Positions 6,223-15,283 are shown, numbered from the stretch's first letter. The stretch: 64,000 nucleotides of DNA from CAYJAD01 sp964371835 (GCA_964371835.1 CAYJOP010000001.1:8368-72367), one strand, 5' to 3'. The notes: generated from the letters alone by a model not told the origin. Numbers and translations: made by a program.

Positions 6223-7539
6223 ATGATTACTTTAACCCCCCGTGAAGTTGTGGCCGAACTTGATAAATATATAGTAGGCCAAGAACAAGCTAAAAAAATG
6301 GTGGCAGTGGCTGTGCGCAATCGTTGGCGCAGAGGACGCCTTGCACCTGAACTTAGAGATGAGGTTGCCCCAAAAAATATTATTATGATGGGCCCAACAG
6401 GTGTTGGCAAAACTGAAATTGCTCGCCGCCTTGCAAAGCTTTGCGGAGTACCATTTGTAAAGGTTGAAGCCACAAAATTTACGGAAGTTGGCTATGTTGG
6501 TCGTGATGTTGAGTCTATGGTTCGCGATCTTATGGAAATAAGCATCAAACTTGTGCGCGAAGAAGAAAATATAAGAGTTAAAGAAACAGCAGAAGCTGCG
6601 GCCGAGTCACGCTTGCTTGATTTATTGCTTCCTGCATCATTTGGTGCTGATAATAACCGTGATTCCACAAGAGAAAAACTACGTCAGCAACTTCGTCAAG
6701 GATTTATGGATGATAGAGAAGTTGAAATGGAAGTCATGGAACAATCTGGACCCAATATTGATGTTTTTGCCATTCCGGGTATGGAAGGTATGGGCAATCA
6801 AGTAAAGGATATGTTTGGAAAAGCTTTTCCACCAAAACCTAAAAGACGCAAAATGAAAATTGGGCAAGCCTTCAATGTGCTTGTGCAGGAAGAGTCTGGA
6901 AAACTCGTTGATGAAGAATCTATCATGGACAGAGCAAAAGAGCGTGTTGAGCAGGGCGGAATTATATTTATTGATGAAATAGATAAAATCGCTAGCACCT
7001 CATCGCAGCGTTCATCGGATATTTCTAGAGAGGGCGTGCAGCGAGATTTATTACCAATTGTTGAGGGCAGTGCTGTTAACACAAAGTATGGTATGGTTAA
7101 CACTGACCATATTTTATTTATTGCGGCTGGTGCATTTCATTTTAGCAAACCATCTGATTTAATTCCAGAATTGCAAGGACGCTTTCCACTGCGAGTGGAG
7201 TTACAAGCCCTTGGTCGTGAGGAATTTTTACGAATTTTAACAGAGCCTGATAATGCTCTAACTCGCCAATATATGGCCTTGCTTGGCACAGAAGGTGTGA
7301 CCATTACCTACACAGACGATGGCTTGAAAGAAATTGCAAGCTTTGCTGAGCAAACCAATGCCCAAACAGAAAATATTGGCGCGCGCCGTTTGTACACAAT
7401 TATGGAAAAAATATTGGCAGACATTTCATTTGATGCTCCTGAAAAATCAGGTACAGAAATTATTGTAAATAAGTCTTACGTTGAAGATCACTTGGAAGAT
7501 GTTCGAGTGGATAAAGATTTAAGCCGTTACATTTTATAG
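6223..7539 (+). CDS. hslU: ATP-dependent protease ATPase subunit HslU (ClpY)
   Basis: This 438-residue AAA+ unfoldase feeds substrates to the HslV peptidase. Walker A is GPTGVGKT at residues 57-64 and Walker B is IIFIDEID at 247-254. The family-specific GYVGRDVE pore region lies near residue 90 and the intermediate I domain spans about 110-240. It ends in LSRYIL, the C-terminal tail that inserts into HslV. The ATG at 6223 has a GGAG site 8 nt upstream. hslV normally sits immediately upstream, but no hslV is present in this window; the gene on the left is divergent. The peptidase must be encoded elsewhere. A MITE begins 21 bp after the stop. Confidence 0.97.
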   Translation: MITLTPREVVAELDKYIVGQEQAKKMVAVAVRNRWRRGRLAPELRDEVAPKNIIMMGPTGVGKTEIARRLAKLCGVPFVKVEATKFTEVGYVGRDVESMVRDLMEISIKLVREEENIRVKETAEAAAESRLLDLLLPASFGADNNRDSTREKLRQQLRQGFMDDREVEMEVMEQSGPNIDVFAIPGMEGMGNQVKDMFGKAFPPKPKRRKMKIGQAFNVLVQEESGKLVDEESIMDRAKERVEQGGIIFIDEIDKIASTSSQRSSDISREGVQRDLLPIVEGSAVNTKYGMVNTDHILFIAAGAFHFSKPSDLIPELQGRFPLRVELQALGREEFLRILTEPDNALTRQYMALLGTEGVTITYTDDGLKEIASFAEQTNAQTENIGARRLYTIMEKILADISFDAPEKSGTEIIVNKSYVEDHLEDVRVDKDLSRYIL

Positions 7540-7560
7540 TAATTACTAAATTTATAAATT

Positions 7561-7841
7561 AAGACTCCTGCATAATCTATTGTGCTGAGTCTTTTGAAGC
7601 GTTGACGACAGCCAATGCGACCAAAAATCAAGAATAGGCGGAGCAAAGCTCAGCCGTTAACTGATTGATTTTTCCTGCCCTAGTGGTGCCACGAAGTGGC
7701 ATAGCCGTAAGGCGAGGAACGAGCCTTACGGATACAGAGAGCAGAGATGTGTCTTTTGTGTTGCACAAGTGCATTTTCAAATAAATGCAAATTTACTGCA
7801 AAAGCACAAAATAGAACTAAAAATAATTGTGCAGGATTCTT
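7561..7841 (+). mobile_element. MITE-like element, copy 1 (281 bp)
   Basis: The ends are imperfect 16-bp terminal inverted repeats: aagactcctgcataat at the left, and at the right the complement of aagaatcctgcacaat. The 5-bp sequence AAATT directly flanks both ends (7556-7560 and 7842-7846), as a target-site duplication. The inside has no transposase ORF and contains two hairpins, gtgccac/gtggcat and ccgtaaggc/gccttacgg (about 7687-7736). Copy 2 at 17805-18012 is homologous over both ends but lacks this inner ~80 bp. The right end lies 5 bp before the menA ATG. Confidence 0.85.
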
Positions 7842-7846
7842 AAATT

Positions 7847-8752
7847 ATGAAAAAAACAGTCAAAGCTTGGGTTCAGGCCTTTAGACCCCGCACATTACCA
7901 CTTTCGCTATCAACTCTTTTTTTAGGAGCTGGCCTTGCGGCAACTGTTCAGTCTTTTTCTGTATGGATTTTCATTTTTTCAGTGCTTACCGCTGTTTTTT
8001 TACAAGCGCTTTCTGATTTGTCCAATGACTATGGTGATGCACAAAATATGCTTGACGGTAAAGACAGGGTAGGCCCAAAACGCACCGTTGCTTCTGGGCA
8101 AATTAGCCCTGCAAATATGCGAATTGGCATTGTAATTATAATTTGTTTATGCGTCGTAAGTGCTTTTTTTCTTTTTTATTTTAGCCTTGGCAATAATCCA
8201 CTTGAATGGATATTTTTTTGCGTATTGCTAGCTTCAGCTATTTGGGCAGCCATGTTCTACACATTGGGAAAAAAACCCTATGGTTACAGAGCTAGAGGTG
8301 ATTATTATGTGTTTGTTTATTTTGGAATTATTTCTGTACTAGGATCATATTATCTTTATACGGGCAAATTTGAGAGTCTACCTTTAATGCCAGCAATTGC
8401 CGCAGGTTTATTTTGCACATCTGTATTAAATATTAATAATATAAGAGATATAGATGGTGATAGAAAGCATGGCAAATACACCATAGCCCTAAGGTTTGGC
8501 CCAAAAAAAGCCAGAATATACCATGTTAGCTTAGTTGTATGTGGAGTATTGGCTTGGATGATTTATTTATTCTTAAATGTTCAACCACTGGCTATATGTT
8601 TAATATTTTTGACTATGCCTATAGTAATTAGTGCTTACAAAGTCTTTAGCATTTATGATGATGCAAAAATCATTGATAAACAATTACGCAATACTGCACT
8701 TGGTACATCTTTTTTTCACACCTGTATGGCTATTGCCTTACCCTTGTTATAA
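7847..8752 (+). CDS. menA: 1,4-dihydroxy-2-naphthoate polyprenyltransferase-like (UbiA family)
   Basis: This 301-residue polytopic UbiA-superfamily prenyltransferase attaches a polyprenyl chain to a naphthoate ring in menaquinone synthesis. It starts with AFRPRTLPLSLSTLFLGAG, as in MenA. The first Asp-rich motif is NDYGDAQNMLDGKD (about residues 66-80) and the second is NIRDIDGDRKHGK (about 197-210). No other menaquinone gene is in the window, so whether the substrate comes from the classical or the futalosine route is open. The start codon follows the MITE right end by 5 bp, and the only SD-like sequence, AGGA, belongs to the MITE terminal repeat. A strong terminator follows. Confidence 0.85.
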   Translation: MKKTVKAWVQAFRPRTLPLSLSTLFLGAGLAATVQSFSVWIFIFSVLTAVFLQALSDLSNDYGDAQNMLDGKDRVGPKRTVASGQISPANMRIGIVIIICLCVVSAFFLFYFSLGNNPLEWIFFCVLLASAIWAAMFYTLGKKPYGYRARGDYYVFVYFGIISVLGSYYLYTGKFESLPLMPAIAAGLFCTSVLNINNIRDIDGDRKHGKYTIALRFGPKKARIYHVSLVVCGVLAWMIYLFLNVQPLAICLIFLTMPIVISAYKVFSIYDDAKIIDKQLRNTALGTSFFHTCMAIALPLL

Positions 8753-8777
8753 TTAAAAATTCTTTTAAATTAAAAAT

Positions 8778-8830
8778 ATGCAAGAAATTTACATAATGGT
8801 ACCATTTCTTGCATGTTTTTTTATTTTTTT
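8778..8830 (+). terminator. Terminator after menA
   Basis: ATGCAAGAAAT (8778-8788) and ATTTCTTGCAT (8804-8814) form a perfect 11-bp stem, followed by GTTTTTTTATTTTTTT. It also separates menA from the convergent sensor kinase gene. Confidence 0.85.
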
Positions 8831-8855
8831 CGTTAAAGTTTTACTTTAACTAGTG

Positions 8856-11684
8856 CTATTTATTCCTGTCTAACCAATAGCTTAGGGTGTTGTAAAGTAT
8901 GTCTGGAGATATTGGCTTAGTGATGTGATCATTCATACCATGCTTTAAGCTTTTTTCTTTATCTCCAGTCATGGCATGAGCAGACATGGCAATAACTGGC
9001 AATTTTGCAAACTTTGGAATTTCTCTAATTTTAGCTGATGCAGTAAGTCCATCCATTATGGGCATTTGAATATCCATTAGCACTAAATCATAAGGTGTTT
9101 TTTCGAGCATATCTAAGGCTTCCTGCCCATTGTTTGCAACATCTACAGTATATCCAACTGATTGCAATAATTCTTCGGCAATAATTTGGTTGATTTGATT
9201 ATCTTCAACCAACAAAAGGTGTCCAGAGTATGACTGGGGGTTACGCTCTGCATTATTTGTTTTTGTAACCATATTCACATCTTCGCCTGCAATATGAAAA
9301 ATTGCAGTAAAAAAGAAGCTTGAGCCTTTGCCAGGTGTGCTTTTCACCCAAATTTCACCATGCATCATATCCACAATACGCTTCGAAATGGCAAGCCCAA
9401 GTCCGGTTCCGCCATATTTGCGTGTAACAGAAGTATCAGCTTGGCTAAAAGCAGAAAAAAGCCCTGAAATTTGTTCTTCACTTAAGCCAATGCCAGTGTC
9501 TACAACCTCAAAAAGACAATGTAATTTATTATTTTCATGTTTGGAACTTTGAACTATTAGCCCAATGCTACCTTTTCCTGTAAATTTAATGGCATTACTC
9601 ACAAGGTTTAATAAAACTTGTTTTAGACGTAAAGGATCACCTAAAAGGGCAGTGGTGGAAAAATCACCCATATCCATATGTGATGTAAGGCCTTTATCTG
9701 TAATGGCATGCCCAAATAAACTTTCAAGTTCTGCACATACATCGTGCACTGTAAAGAGCGTGGTTTCCATTTCAAGCTTACCAGCTTCAATTTTTGAAAA
9801 ATCTAGAATATCATTGATAATTCGCAAAAGCTCATTGGTGGAAAACAGGGCTTTTTGCATGTAATTTTTTTGCATATCATCAAGCTTTGTGCTGGATAAA
9901 ATATGCAATAAACCCAAAATACCATTCATAGGTGTGCGTATTTCATGGCTCATATTGGCCAAAAATTCACTCTTGGCCATGGCGCTTTTTTCTGCTGCGT
10001 CCTTGGACAATTCAATTTCTTTGAGCATCTTTTTGCTTTCCCGCAAGTCACGCACATAGCAAATGTATAATTCTTCACCTTCAATATGGGCAAATTCAAT
10101 ATTCACATAGATGGGAATTTCTTGATTATCAGCACTAAGGGCCATCATTTCAAAATTATTTACTCCGCCATCTCGTAAGCCACTAAATTTATTTACAATA
10201 AACTGTTCAGAAGGTTCGCCATTGGGTTGAATTTCAGGAAAGTATGACATGACTTTTTCAAGGTAATCTTCCTTATTCTTAAAACCAGACATGCGAACAG
10301 CCTCGTCATTACAGTCAATAATTTGTAACTGTAAATTCAATATATTAATACCAAGAGGGATACCGTTTAATATGGCCTCTGTGCGTTTTTCAGCCGCACG
10401 TACTTTTCTTAAATTTTCCTCAACTTCTCTTAGGTCATGAACAAAGGAAACAACCATATCCTCACCATTGTGCTTGGCACTAACAGCAGTTATTTCTGTG
10501 GGTACTTCTTTGCCATCAGGGGTAAGCCCAAGCCAAAAGCTCTTGGTTGAGCCTTCATTTATAGCTATTGCTATGTGCTCCGCCATTTTTTGAAGGGATG
10601 GTGTACCATCTGGTTGAAATTCAGGAAAAAGTGTAGGAAAAACTTTTTGAAATTCATCCCTATCACTAACCCCAAATGTCCTTGCAACAGCCTTGTTGCA
10701 GTCCATAAGATTAAGGTTTTTATCCCAAATCATTGTACCAAAGGGACTTGCGTCGAGCATGACCTTTGTATATTCATAAGCTTCACGCATTTTGCATAAG
10801 TTTTCGTGCTGCTCGCGCAAGTCTCTTAAAAATACGAGTAAAACTTTTTCATCACGAATAAAACTAGGGATAAATATGGCATCAAGAGGAATTACTTCGC
10901 CAGCGGTGTTCATTTGCGTCCAATTTTTACGCAAATATCCAGCTTCAAAGGCCTCAGTAATGTATTGGTATGCAAGCTCTGAAGATTTTTTACCATTGGG
11001 TTGATACTCAGGCACTATTTCTTTAAAGTGTTCTATAAAATCTTGAGGGTCTTTGAAACCAAAAAGCCTTGCAGTTTCTTGGCTTGCATCAAGCATAACG
11101 TAATCAGATGACCAAACTTGTGCAGCTAGCGGCATGGTATCAAGCATGGCTTTCATGCGCTCATTGGCTATTGCTTCAGCATCTTGGGCATATTTCAGTT
11201 CTTTAATACTTTTTGCAAGATTTGCTTCAAACTCCTTCTGCTTAGAAATATCAACAAAAATGCCCACAAGGCCTTTTTCTTTTTCAGAGCTTAAAAATCC
11301 ATTAATCCAATAAAGGGCAGAAGTGTGCCCACGCTCAAACTCAAATGACGTTTCATAGTGCAAATCAGTTGCATTTTCAATAGCTTTTAGATCTTCAGCT
11401 TGATATTTTTTACGATCTTCCAGTGATAAATGCTCCAGCTCAAGCACAGATGCACCAAGCAAGGATGTACCGTCAATGTTAAAATACTCTTTATACGCCT
11501 TATTTAGCACACAAAATCTTGCATCTTCATTTTTTGCGAATGCAGGAATGGGTATTGCGTCAATCAAGGCCTCATAAAAAGCTAATTTTTTTTGAGTTTC
11601 TTTTAATTCAGCCTTTAAATTAGCAAATTCTTCATGAGAAACACTATCTTGGCTATTTTTGTCTTTATCATTCATGAGTTTCAT
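8856..11684 (-). CDS. Hybrid sensor histidine kinase with four PAS domains
   Basis: This 942-residue protein has no membrane segment and so is probably cytoplasmic. A short coiled coil (about 18-38) is followed by four PAS-type modules at about 38-155, 175-295, 303-425 and 432-555. A HisKA domain has phospho-accepting His580 (SHEIRTPMNG), then comes HATPase_c (about 685-800, DTGIGLSE and GGTGLGL), and a receiver domain (about 820-940) with Asp871 in VLMDIQMP. PAS 2-4 share a PE-(Y/F/I)-QP-(N/D)-G motif at about 225, 354 and 483, so they arose by tandem duplication. There is no HPt or output domain, so an unlinked phosphorelay partner is expected. A second start three codons later (MNDKDK) is possible. 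The ligands are unknown. Confidence 0.95.
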   Translation of the reverse strand: MKLMNDKDKNSQDSVSHEEFANLKAELKETQKKLAFYEALIDAIPIPAFAKNEDARFCVLNKAYKEYFNIDGTSLLGASVLELEHLSLEDRKKYQAEDLKAIENATDLHYETSFEFERGHTSALYWINGFLSSEKEKGLVGIFVDISKQKEFEANLAKSIKELKYAQDAEAIANERMKAMLDTMPLAAQVWSSDYVMLDASQETARLFGFKDPQDFIEHFKEIVPEYQPNGKKSSELAYQYITEAFEAGYLRKNWTQMNTAGEVIPLDAIFIPSFIRDEKVLLVFLRDLREQHENLCKMREAYEYTKVMLDASPFGTMIWDKNLNLMDCNKAVARTFGVSDRDEFQKVFPTLFPEFQPDGTPSLQKMAEHIAIAINEGSTKSFWLGLTPDGKEVPTEITAVSAKHNGEDMVVSFVHDLREVEENLRKVRAAEKRTEAILNGIPLGINILNLQLQIIDCNDEAVRMSGFKNKEDYLEKVMSYFPEIQPNGEPSEQFIVNKFSGLRDGGVNNFEMMALSADNQEIPIYVNIEFAHIEGEELYICYVRDLRESKKMLKEIELSKDAAEKSAMAKSEFLANMSHEIRTPMNGILGLLHILSSTKLDDMQKNYMQKALFSTNELLRIINDILDFSKIEAGKLEMETTLFTVHDVCAELESLFGHAITDKGLTSHMDMGDFSTTALLGDPLRLKQVLLNLVSNAIKFTGKGSIGLIVQSSKHENNKLHCLFEVVDTGIGLSEEQISGLFSAFSQADTSVTRKYGGTGLGLAISKRIVDMMHGEIWVKSTPGKGSSFFFTAIFHIAGEDVNMVTKTNNAERNPQSYSGHLLLVEDNQINQIIAEELLQSVGYTVDVANNGQEALDMLEKTPYDLVLMDIQMPIMDGLTASAKIREIPKFAKLPVIAMSAHAMTGDKEKSLKHGMNDHITKPISPDILYNTLSYWLDRNK

Positions 11685-11777
11685 AATAGTTTCATTCCGT
11701 TACAGTAATGATTTTACAATAAAAATATTGGTTAATATGTTATATAAACAGGCAAAAAAACAAAATGTTTGTTGTAT

Positions 11778-12665
11778 TTAAACCATTTTGCCAAGTGCTT
11801 TAAGTTCTGCCTTTGTTAATTCACGAATGTCGCCAACTCCTAAATTGTCTAATAAAACAGGTCCTTGAGCAATACGAATTAATTTAAATATGGTAAGGTT
11901 GAGGTCACGGCACATGCGTCTAATTTGCCTGTTAATTCCTTGACTTAGGGTCATTTCCAATAGGGTAGTGGGTGTGTCGGCATTGGGTGGGCGTATAACT
12001 TCAACCTTTATGGGGGCAAGTTTTTCGCCTTCTTTAAGGGTCATTCCACTTTGCATTATTTTGAGATGTTCAGAGTTTACCTCTTCACGAACAAGCACCC
12101 TATATGTTTTAGTAAAATTATGGCTTGGATGTGACAACTTTTGCGCAAAATCTCCATCATCAGTCAAAATTAATAGGCCTTCAGAAAAGAAATCCAAGCG
12201 TCCAACACTAAAAAGCCTTTTCTTTTGCCATTTTTGGGGCAAAATATCAAAAATTGTACTTCGACCTTCGGGGTCATAGGCTGTGCACATGGTTTGCACT
12301 GGTTTGTGCAACAATAAGTAACAACGTGATGAGCCGCGCTTGATTTTTTGACCATCAACACAAATTATGTCATGCGAATTAACCTTATAACCAAGTTCAG
12401 AAATAACTTGACCATTGATTGTGACTTTACCAGCAGCAATATATTCTTCGGCCTTACGCCTAGAACATACACCAGCATCAGCCAAAGCTTTGTTAATACG
12501 CACAGCATCTAATATATTATTTGATTCAGGGACATTTGACTCAGCGGAAGACTTTACAGGATTAGATTTAAAATGTGTAATATTTCGACTGTTTGCTTGA
12601 TTTTTTTGTTTAAAATGATTATTCTTAGGTTTTTGTTTAGACCTAAAATCGTGCTCTAGAGGCAT
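11778..12665 (-). CDS. rluB: rRNA/large-subunit pseudouridine synthase (RluB/RsuA family)
   Basis: This 295-residue protein starts with a basic, low-complexity tail (residues 1-50). An S4 RNA-binding domain follows (ALADAGVCSRRKAEEYIAAG, about 58-100). The catalytic domain contains GRLDFFSEGLLILTDDG, where the Asp of GRLD is the nucleophile, and GINRQIRRMC near the C-terminus. Family members isomerise uridines in 23S rRNA (RluB) or 16S rRNA (RsuA), and the length and basic extension fit RluB better. The tail Q/N/K-rich composition is typical of proteobacterial RluB, which usually carries it at the C-terminus. The gene stands alone on the minus strand between the kinase and a 431-bp gap. Confidence 0.85.
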   Translation of the reverse strand: MPLEHDFRSKQKPKNNHFKQKNQANSRNITHFKSNPVKSSAESNVPESNNILDAVRINKALADAGVCSRRKAEEYIAAGKVTINGQVISELGYKVNSHDIICVDGQKIKRGSSRCYLLLHKPVQTMCTAYDPEGRSTIFDILPQKWQKKRLFSVGRLDFFSEGLLILTDDGDFAQKLSHPSHNFTKTYRVLVREEVNSEHLKIMQSGMTLKEGEKLAPIKVEVIRPPNADTPTTLLEMTLSQGINRQIRRMCRDLNLTIFKLIRIAQGPVLLDNLGVGDIRELTKAELKALGKMV

Positions 12666-13096
12666 TTTAAGCTCCTAATTTACATTGTCTACCTTAAATC
12701 ATAAATATATGTTTTTACGCTTAGAAGGGACGCAATTAATAATTGAGCATATTAATATGCAATTTCAAAAAATAAAAGGCTTTAGAAGATGAAAAAATTT
12801 CAATTATCTTTAAATATTGAAATTCACAAACCGCTAGTTTTCCATAATCAATTTTGCGTTATTTGGCAAATCTTCCCATTAAACAATTCCAAATCTCTTA
12901 ACTTATTTAATTTATTTACTATTCATTTTATAAAAGTTTACATAATTATCATTATGTGGCATTTACATATAAATAAAATAAGAAACAAATGACAAATTGC
13001 CCTATTCCTATGCTTGCCATGATTGCTCACAAAAAGTATATTGATGAGCGACAGTAAATTAACAAATGCTTACATGGTTTTTACAAAGGAGTTTTC
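12666..13096. other. Intergenic region, no gene seen
   Basis: This very AT-rich 431-bp gap lies between the divergent rluB and rdgC genes. A 67-codon ORF (12789-12992) has no ribosome site and a low-complexity AT-driven composition, so I do not call it. An AAAGGAG site at about 13086 belongs to the following gene. Promoters for both flanking genes must lie here, but no box stands out. Confidence 0.5.
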
Positions 13097-13717
13097 ATGG
13101 GTTTTTTAAGTGCATCATGTAGTTTTACACGTTTTCGTATTATTGATGATGTCCCAAGCGATTTGTGGGCGCAAATTCCTGACAGCCTAAAAAAACATGC
13201 TTTTCAGGATATTGATGATGTTCCCCTTGAGCGAGCCCATGGTTGGACTTGTTTTGAGGATATGCTTGATATGCAATGGCACACTGCTCCACCCCAAAAA
13301 GGTGCATATATTGTGTTTTCTTTGCGCTTAGATACAAGGCGCATTCCTGCTGGGGTCATAAAAAAGCATTTTGCACTTGCTCTAAAGGACGAAAAGCAAA
13401 GCAATGCAGAGCAAAATAAGAAATTTATTAGCCGCGAGCGCAAAAAAGAATTGAAAGAACAAGTGATTATTCGTTTGCGTAGTCGCTTTTTACCAGTTCC
13501 AGCTGAATTTAATGTACTATGGGAAACCACTAACAATACGGTGTGGTTTGCATCCACTCAAAGCAAAATGATTGAGCTTTTTACTGAGCTTTTCACCCAA
13601 ACCTTTAACTTACACCTTGAGCAAATGATACCGTATAACCTTGCCATGACCATCTTGGATGAGTCCCAATTAGCACATCTTGACCGCATTGAACCAACGC
13701 AATTTGCTACGGAGTAA
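13097..13717 (+). CDS. rdgC: RdgC-like protein, N-terminal half (split RdgC)
   Basis: This 206-residue protein matches the N-terminal half of recombination-associated RdgC. A compact start (SFTRFRIIDDVP) leads to a middle segment KKFISRERKKELKEQVIIRLRSR, like the RdgC stretch K-K-x-E-K-D-S-L-K-D-E-V-x-x-S-L-L-P-R, and then a VWFASTQSKMIELFTELF strand-helix corresponding to the RdgC 'DCASAKKAEDTL' region. RdgC binds duplex DNA as a ring and modulates RecA. The frame ends in TAA and is followed three bases later, in the same frame, by the ATG of a gene resembling the C-terminal half. AAAGGAG precedes the ATG. Confidence 0.72.
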   Translation: MGFLSASCSFTRFRIIDDVPSDLWAQIPDSLKKHAFQDIDDVPLERAHGWTCFEDMLDMQWHTAPPQKGAYIVFSLRLDTRRIPAGVIKKHFALALKDEKQSNAEQNKKFISRERKKELKEQVIIRLRSRFLPVPAEFNVLWETTNNTVWFASTQSKMIELFTELFTQTFNLHLEQMIPYNLAMTILDESQLAHLDRIEPTQFATE

Positions 13718-13720
13718 ATA

Positions 13721-14245
13721 ATGAATACATACCTTGGAGAAAGCACCGATATAATCTTAGGTCAAGAGTTTTTAACTTGGCTTTGGTATAAAAGCGACAC
13801 CTCCCCTAGTGATTTTCAAGACAAAAAAGGTGTGCCATTTTCTGTTTCCATGGAGCAACGCATAGTTGTTCAAGGTGGAGAAGGTGAAAATCTAGAAACT
13901 GCCTCAGTTTCTGGCTCACTCTCCCCTTTGCGAGAAGCTCGCCTTGGCCTTGTTACAGGTAAAAAAGTAACCAGAGCCATTGTGCGTTTTGAGCAAAACG
14001 ATCTTGATTGGCAAATATCATTAAGGGCAGAAGACTTATCTTGCAACAGCTTGCGCTCACCAAAAATTGAAAAAGAAGGTGAAGACGACGACCCAGATGC
14101 CTTTTTATTAGAAAAAATATACCTTATGGAGCTATGTGTGGGCTTGCTTGACTCACTTTTTGCTCAATTTTTGCAATTGCGCTTGTCCAATGCTTGGCAA
14201 ACAGAAATTAAAAATGTACAAACTTGGATGACTTCAAGAAGTTAA
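13721..14245 (+). CDS. RdgC-like protein, C-terminal half (split RdgC)
   Basis: This 174-residue protein starts G-E-S-T-D-I-I-L-G-Q-E-F-L-T-W-L-W and continues to LVTGKKVTRAIVRFEQNDLDWQISLRAEDL, then an acidic EKEGEDDDPDAFLLEKIYLMELC. The order parallels the last third of E. coli RdgC (E-A-G-K-V-V-T-K-L-A-L-D-W...DEDIDRED...ADFILMTGEL). It begins in the same frame 3 nt after the previous stop, with its own GGAG site straddling that stop, so it is an independently initiated, co-translated subunit. The pair would together equal one RdgC chain. The alternative is a conserved Desulfovibrio protein of unknown role that merely neighbours RdgC. Confidence 0.62.
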   Translation: MNTYLGESTDIILGQEFLTWLWYKSDTSPSDFQDKKGVPFSVSMEQRIVVQGGEGENLETASVSGSLSPLREARLGLVTGKKVTRAIVRFEQNDLDWQISLRAEDLSCNSLRSPKIEKEGEDDDPDAFLLEKIYLMELCVGLLDSLFAQFLQLRLSNAWQTEIKNVQTWMTSRS

Positions 14246-14263
14246 TGTAATGGATGAACTTTA

Positions 14264-15283
14264 ATGCCCTCTACCCCACAAACACAAATTTCAACCATCG
14301 GTTTGCGAATTATCCGTAAAATTTTATGGATGATGCTAGTTTTTTGGGGCATTACTGTCATAAGTTTTACAGTAATTCACCTTGCGCCAGGCTCGCCAAC
14401 AGATATGGAAACAACACTTAATCCGTTGGCAGGAGAAGCTGCAAGGCAACGCCTTGAAGCACTTTATGGCCTTGATAAACCTTTATATGAGCAATATGGC
14501 AACTGGTTATATCGTTTAGTTCAATTTGACTTTGGTAATTCCATGTCTTCTGACTCAAGGCCAGTTATTGATAAAATAATGGAGCGCCTTCCTTTAACAG
14601 TTGGCATGAATATTACCGCTTTAATATTAACTTTAAGTATAGCCATTCCCATTGGCGTTTTATCAGCTTGGAAGCAAAATTCTTGGTGGGATAAAGGGGT
14701 TACCATACTTGTATTTTTGGCTTTTGCCATGCCTGGTTTCTGGCTTGCGCTGCTGCTTATGCTATTTTTCGGAATAGAAAACAATTGGTTACCCATATCT
14801 GGCTTAACATCGTTAAATTATGAATATCTCTCTCCTTTAGGTAAAATTTGGGACGTGGTATCACATTTAATACTGCCCATTACTGTATATACCATTGGTG
14901 GCATCGCTGGCATGTCTCGTTTTACTCGCTCCTCCATGCTTGAAGTTTTAAGGCAAGATTACATTTTAACCGCAAGGGCCAAGGGTTTGCCAACTTCAAG
15001 GGTTATTTTTCATCATGCTTTACGAAATGCACTTTTGCCAGTAATTACCTTACTTGGCCTATCTGTACCCGGATTAATTGGTGGTAGTGTAATTATTGAA
15101 TCAATCTTTGGTTTGCCTGGCCTTGGACAACTGTTTTATGCTGCTGTAATGGCTCGCGATTATACAATGATTATGGGAAATTTAGTGCTTGGAGCTGTTT
15201 TAACTTTGCTTGGTAACGTACTTGCTGATGTGGCTTATGGTTTTGCAGATCCACGCATAAGAACTGCAAAGGATGCAGTATAA
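14264..15283 (+). CDS. dppB: ABC transporter permease, dipeptide/oligopeptide/nickel type (DppB)
   Basis: This 339-residue inner-membrane permease has the OppB/DppB architecture. An N-terminal helix (LVFWGITVISFTVIHLAPGSP) precedes a periplasmic segment with YGLDKPLYEQYGNWL. Five further helices follow, and the EAA loop reads YILTARAKGLPTSRVIFHHALRNALLPVIT. Its stop overlaps the next start as TAATG, so DppB and DppC are coupled. No substrate-binding protein or ATPase gene is in the window, so the substrate (peptides, nickel or another) cannot be inferred from context. It lies in a plus-strand run with the RdgC pair and recN. Confidence 0.9.
   Translation: MPSTPQTQISTIGLRIIRKILWMMLVFWGITVISFTVIHLAPGSPTDMETTLNPLAGEAARQRLEALYGLDKPLYEQYGNWLYRLVQFDFGNSMSSDSRPVIDKIMERLPLTVGMNITALILTLSIAIPIGVLSAWKQNSWWDKGVTILVFLAFAMPGFWLALLLMLFFGIENNWLPISGLTSLNYEYLSPLGKIWDVVSHLILPITVYTIGGIAGMSRFTRSSMLEVLRQDYILTARAKGLPTSRVIFHHALRNALLPVITLLGLSVPGLIGGSVIIESIFGLPGLGQLFYAAVMARDYTMIMGNLVLGAVLTLLGNVLADVAYGFADPRIRTAKDAV

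Noticed and set aside
12789..12992. 67-codon ORF in the rluB-rdgC gap
   Set aside because: There is no ribosome site, the composition is AT-driven, and no homology motif is seen.
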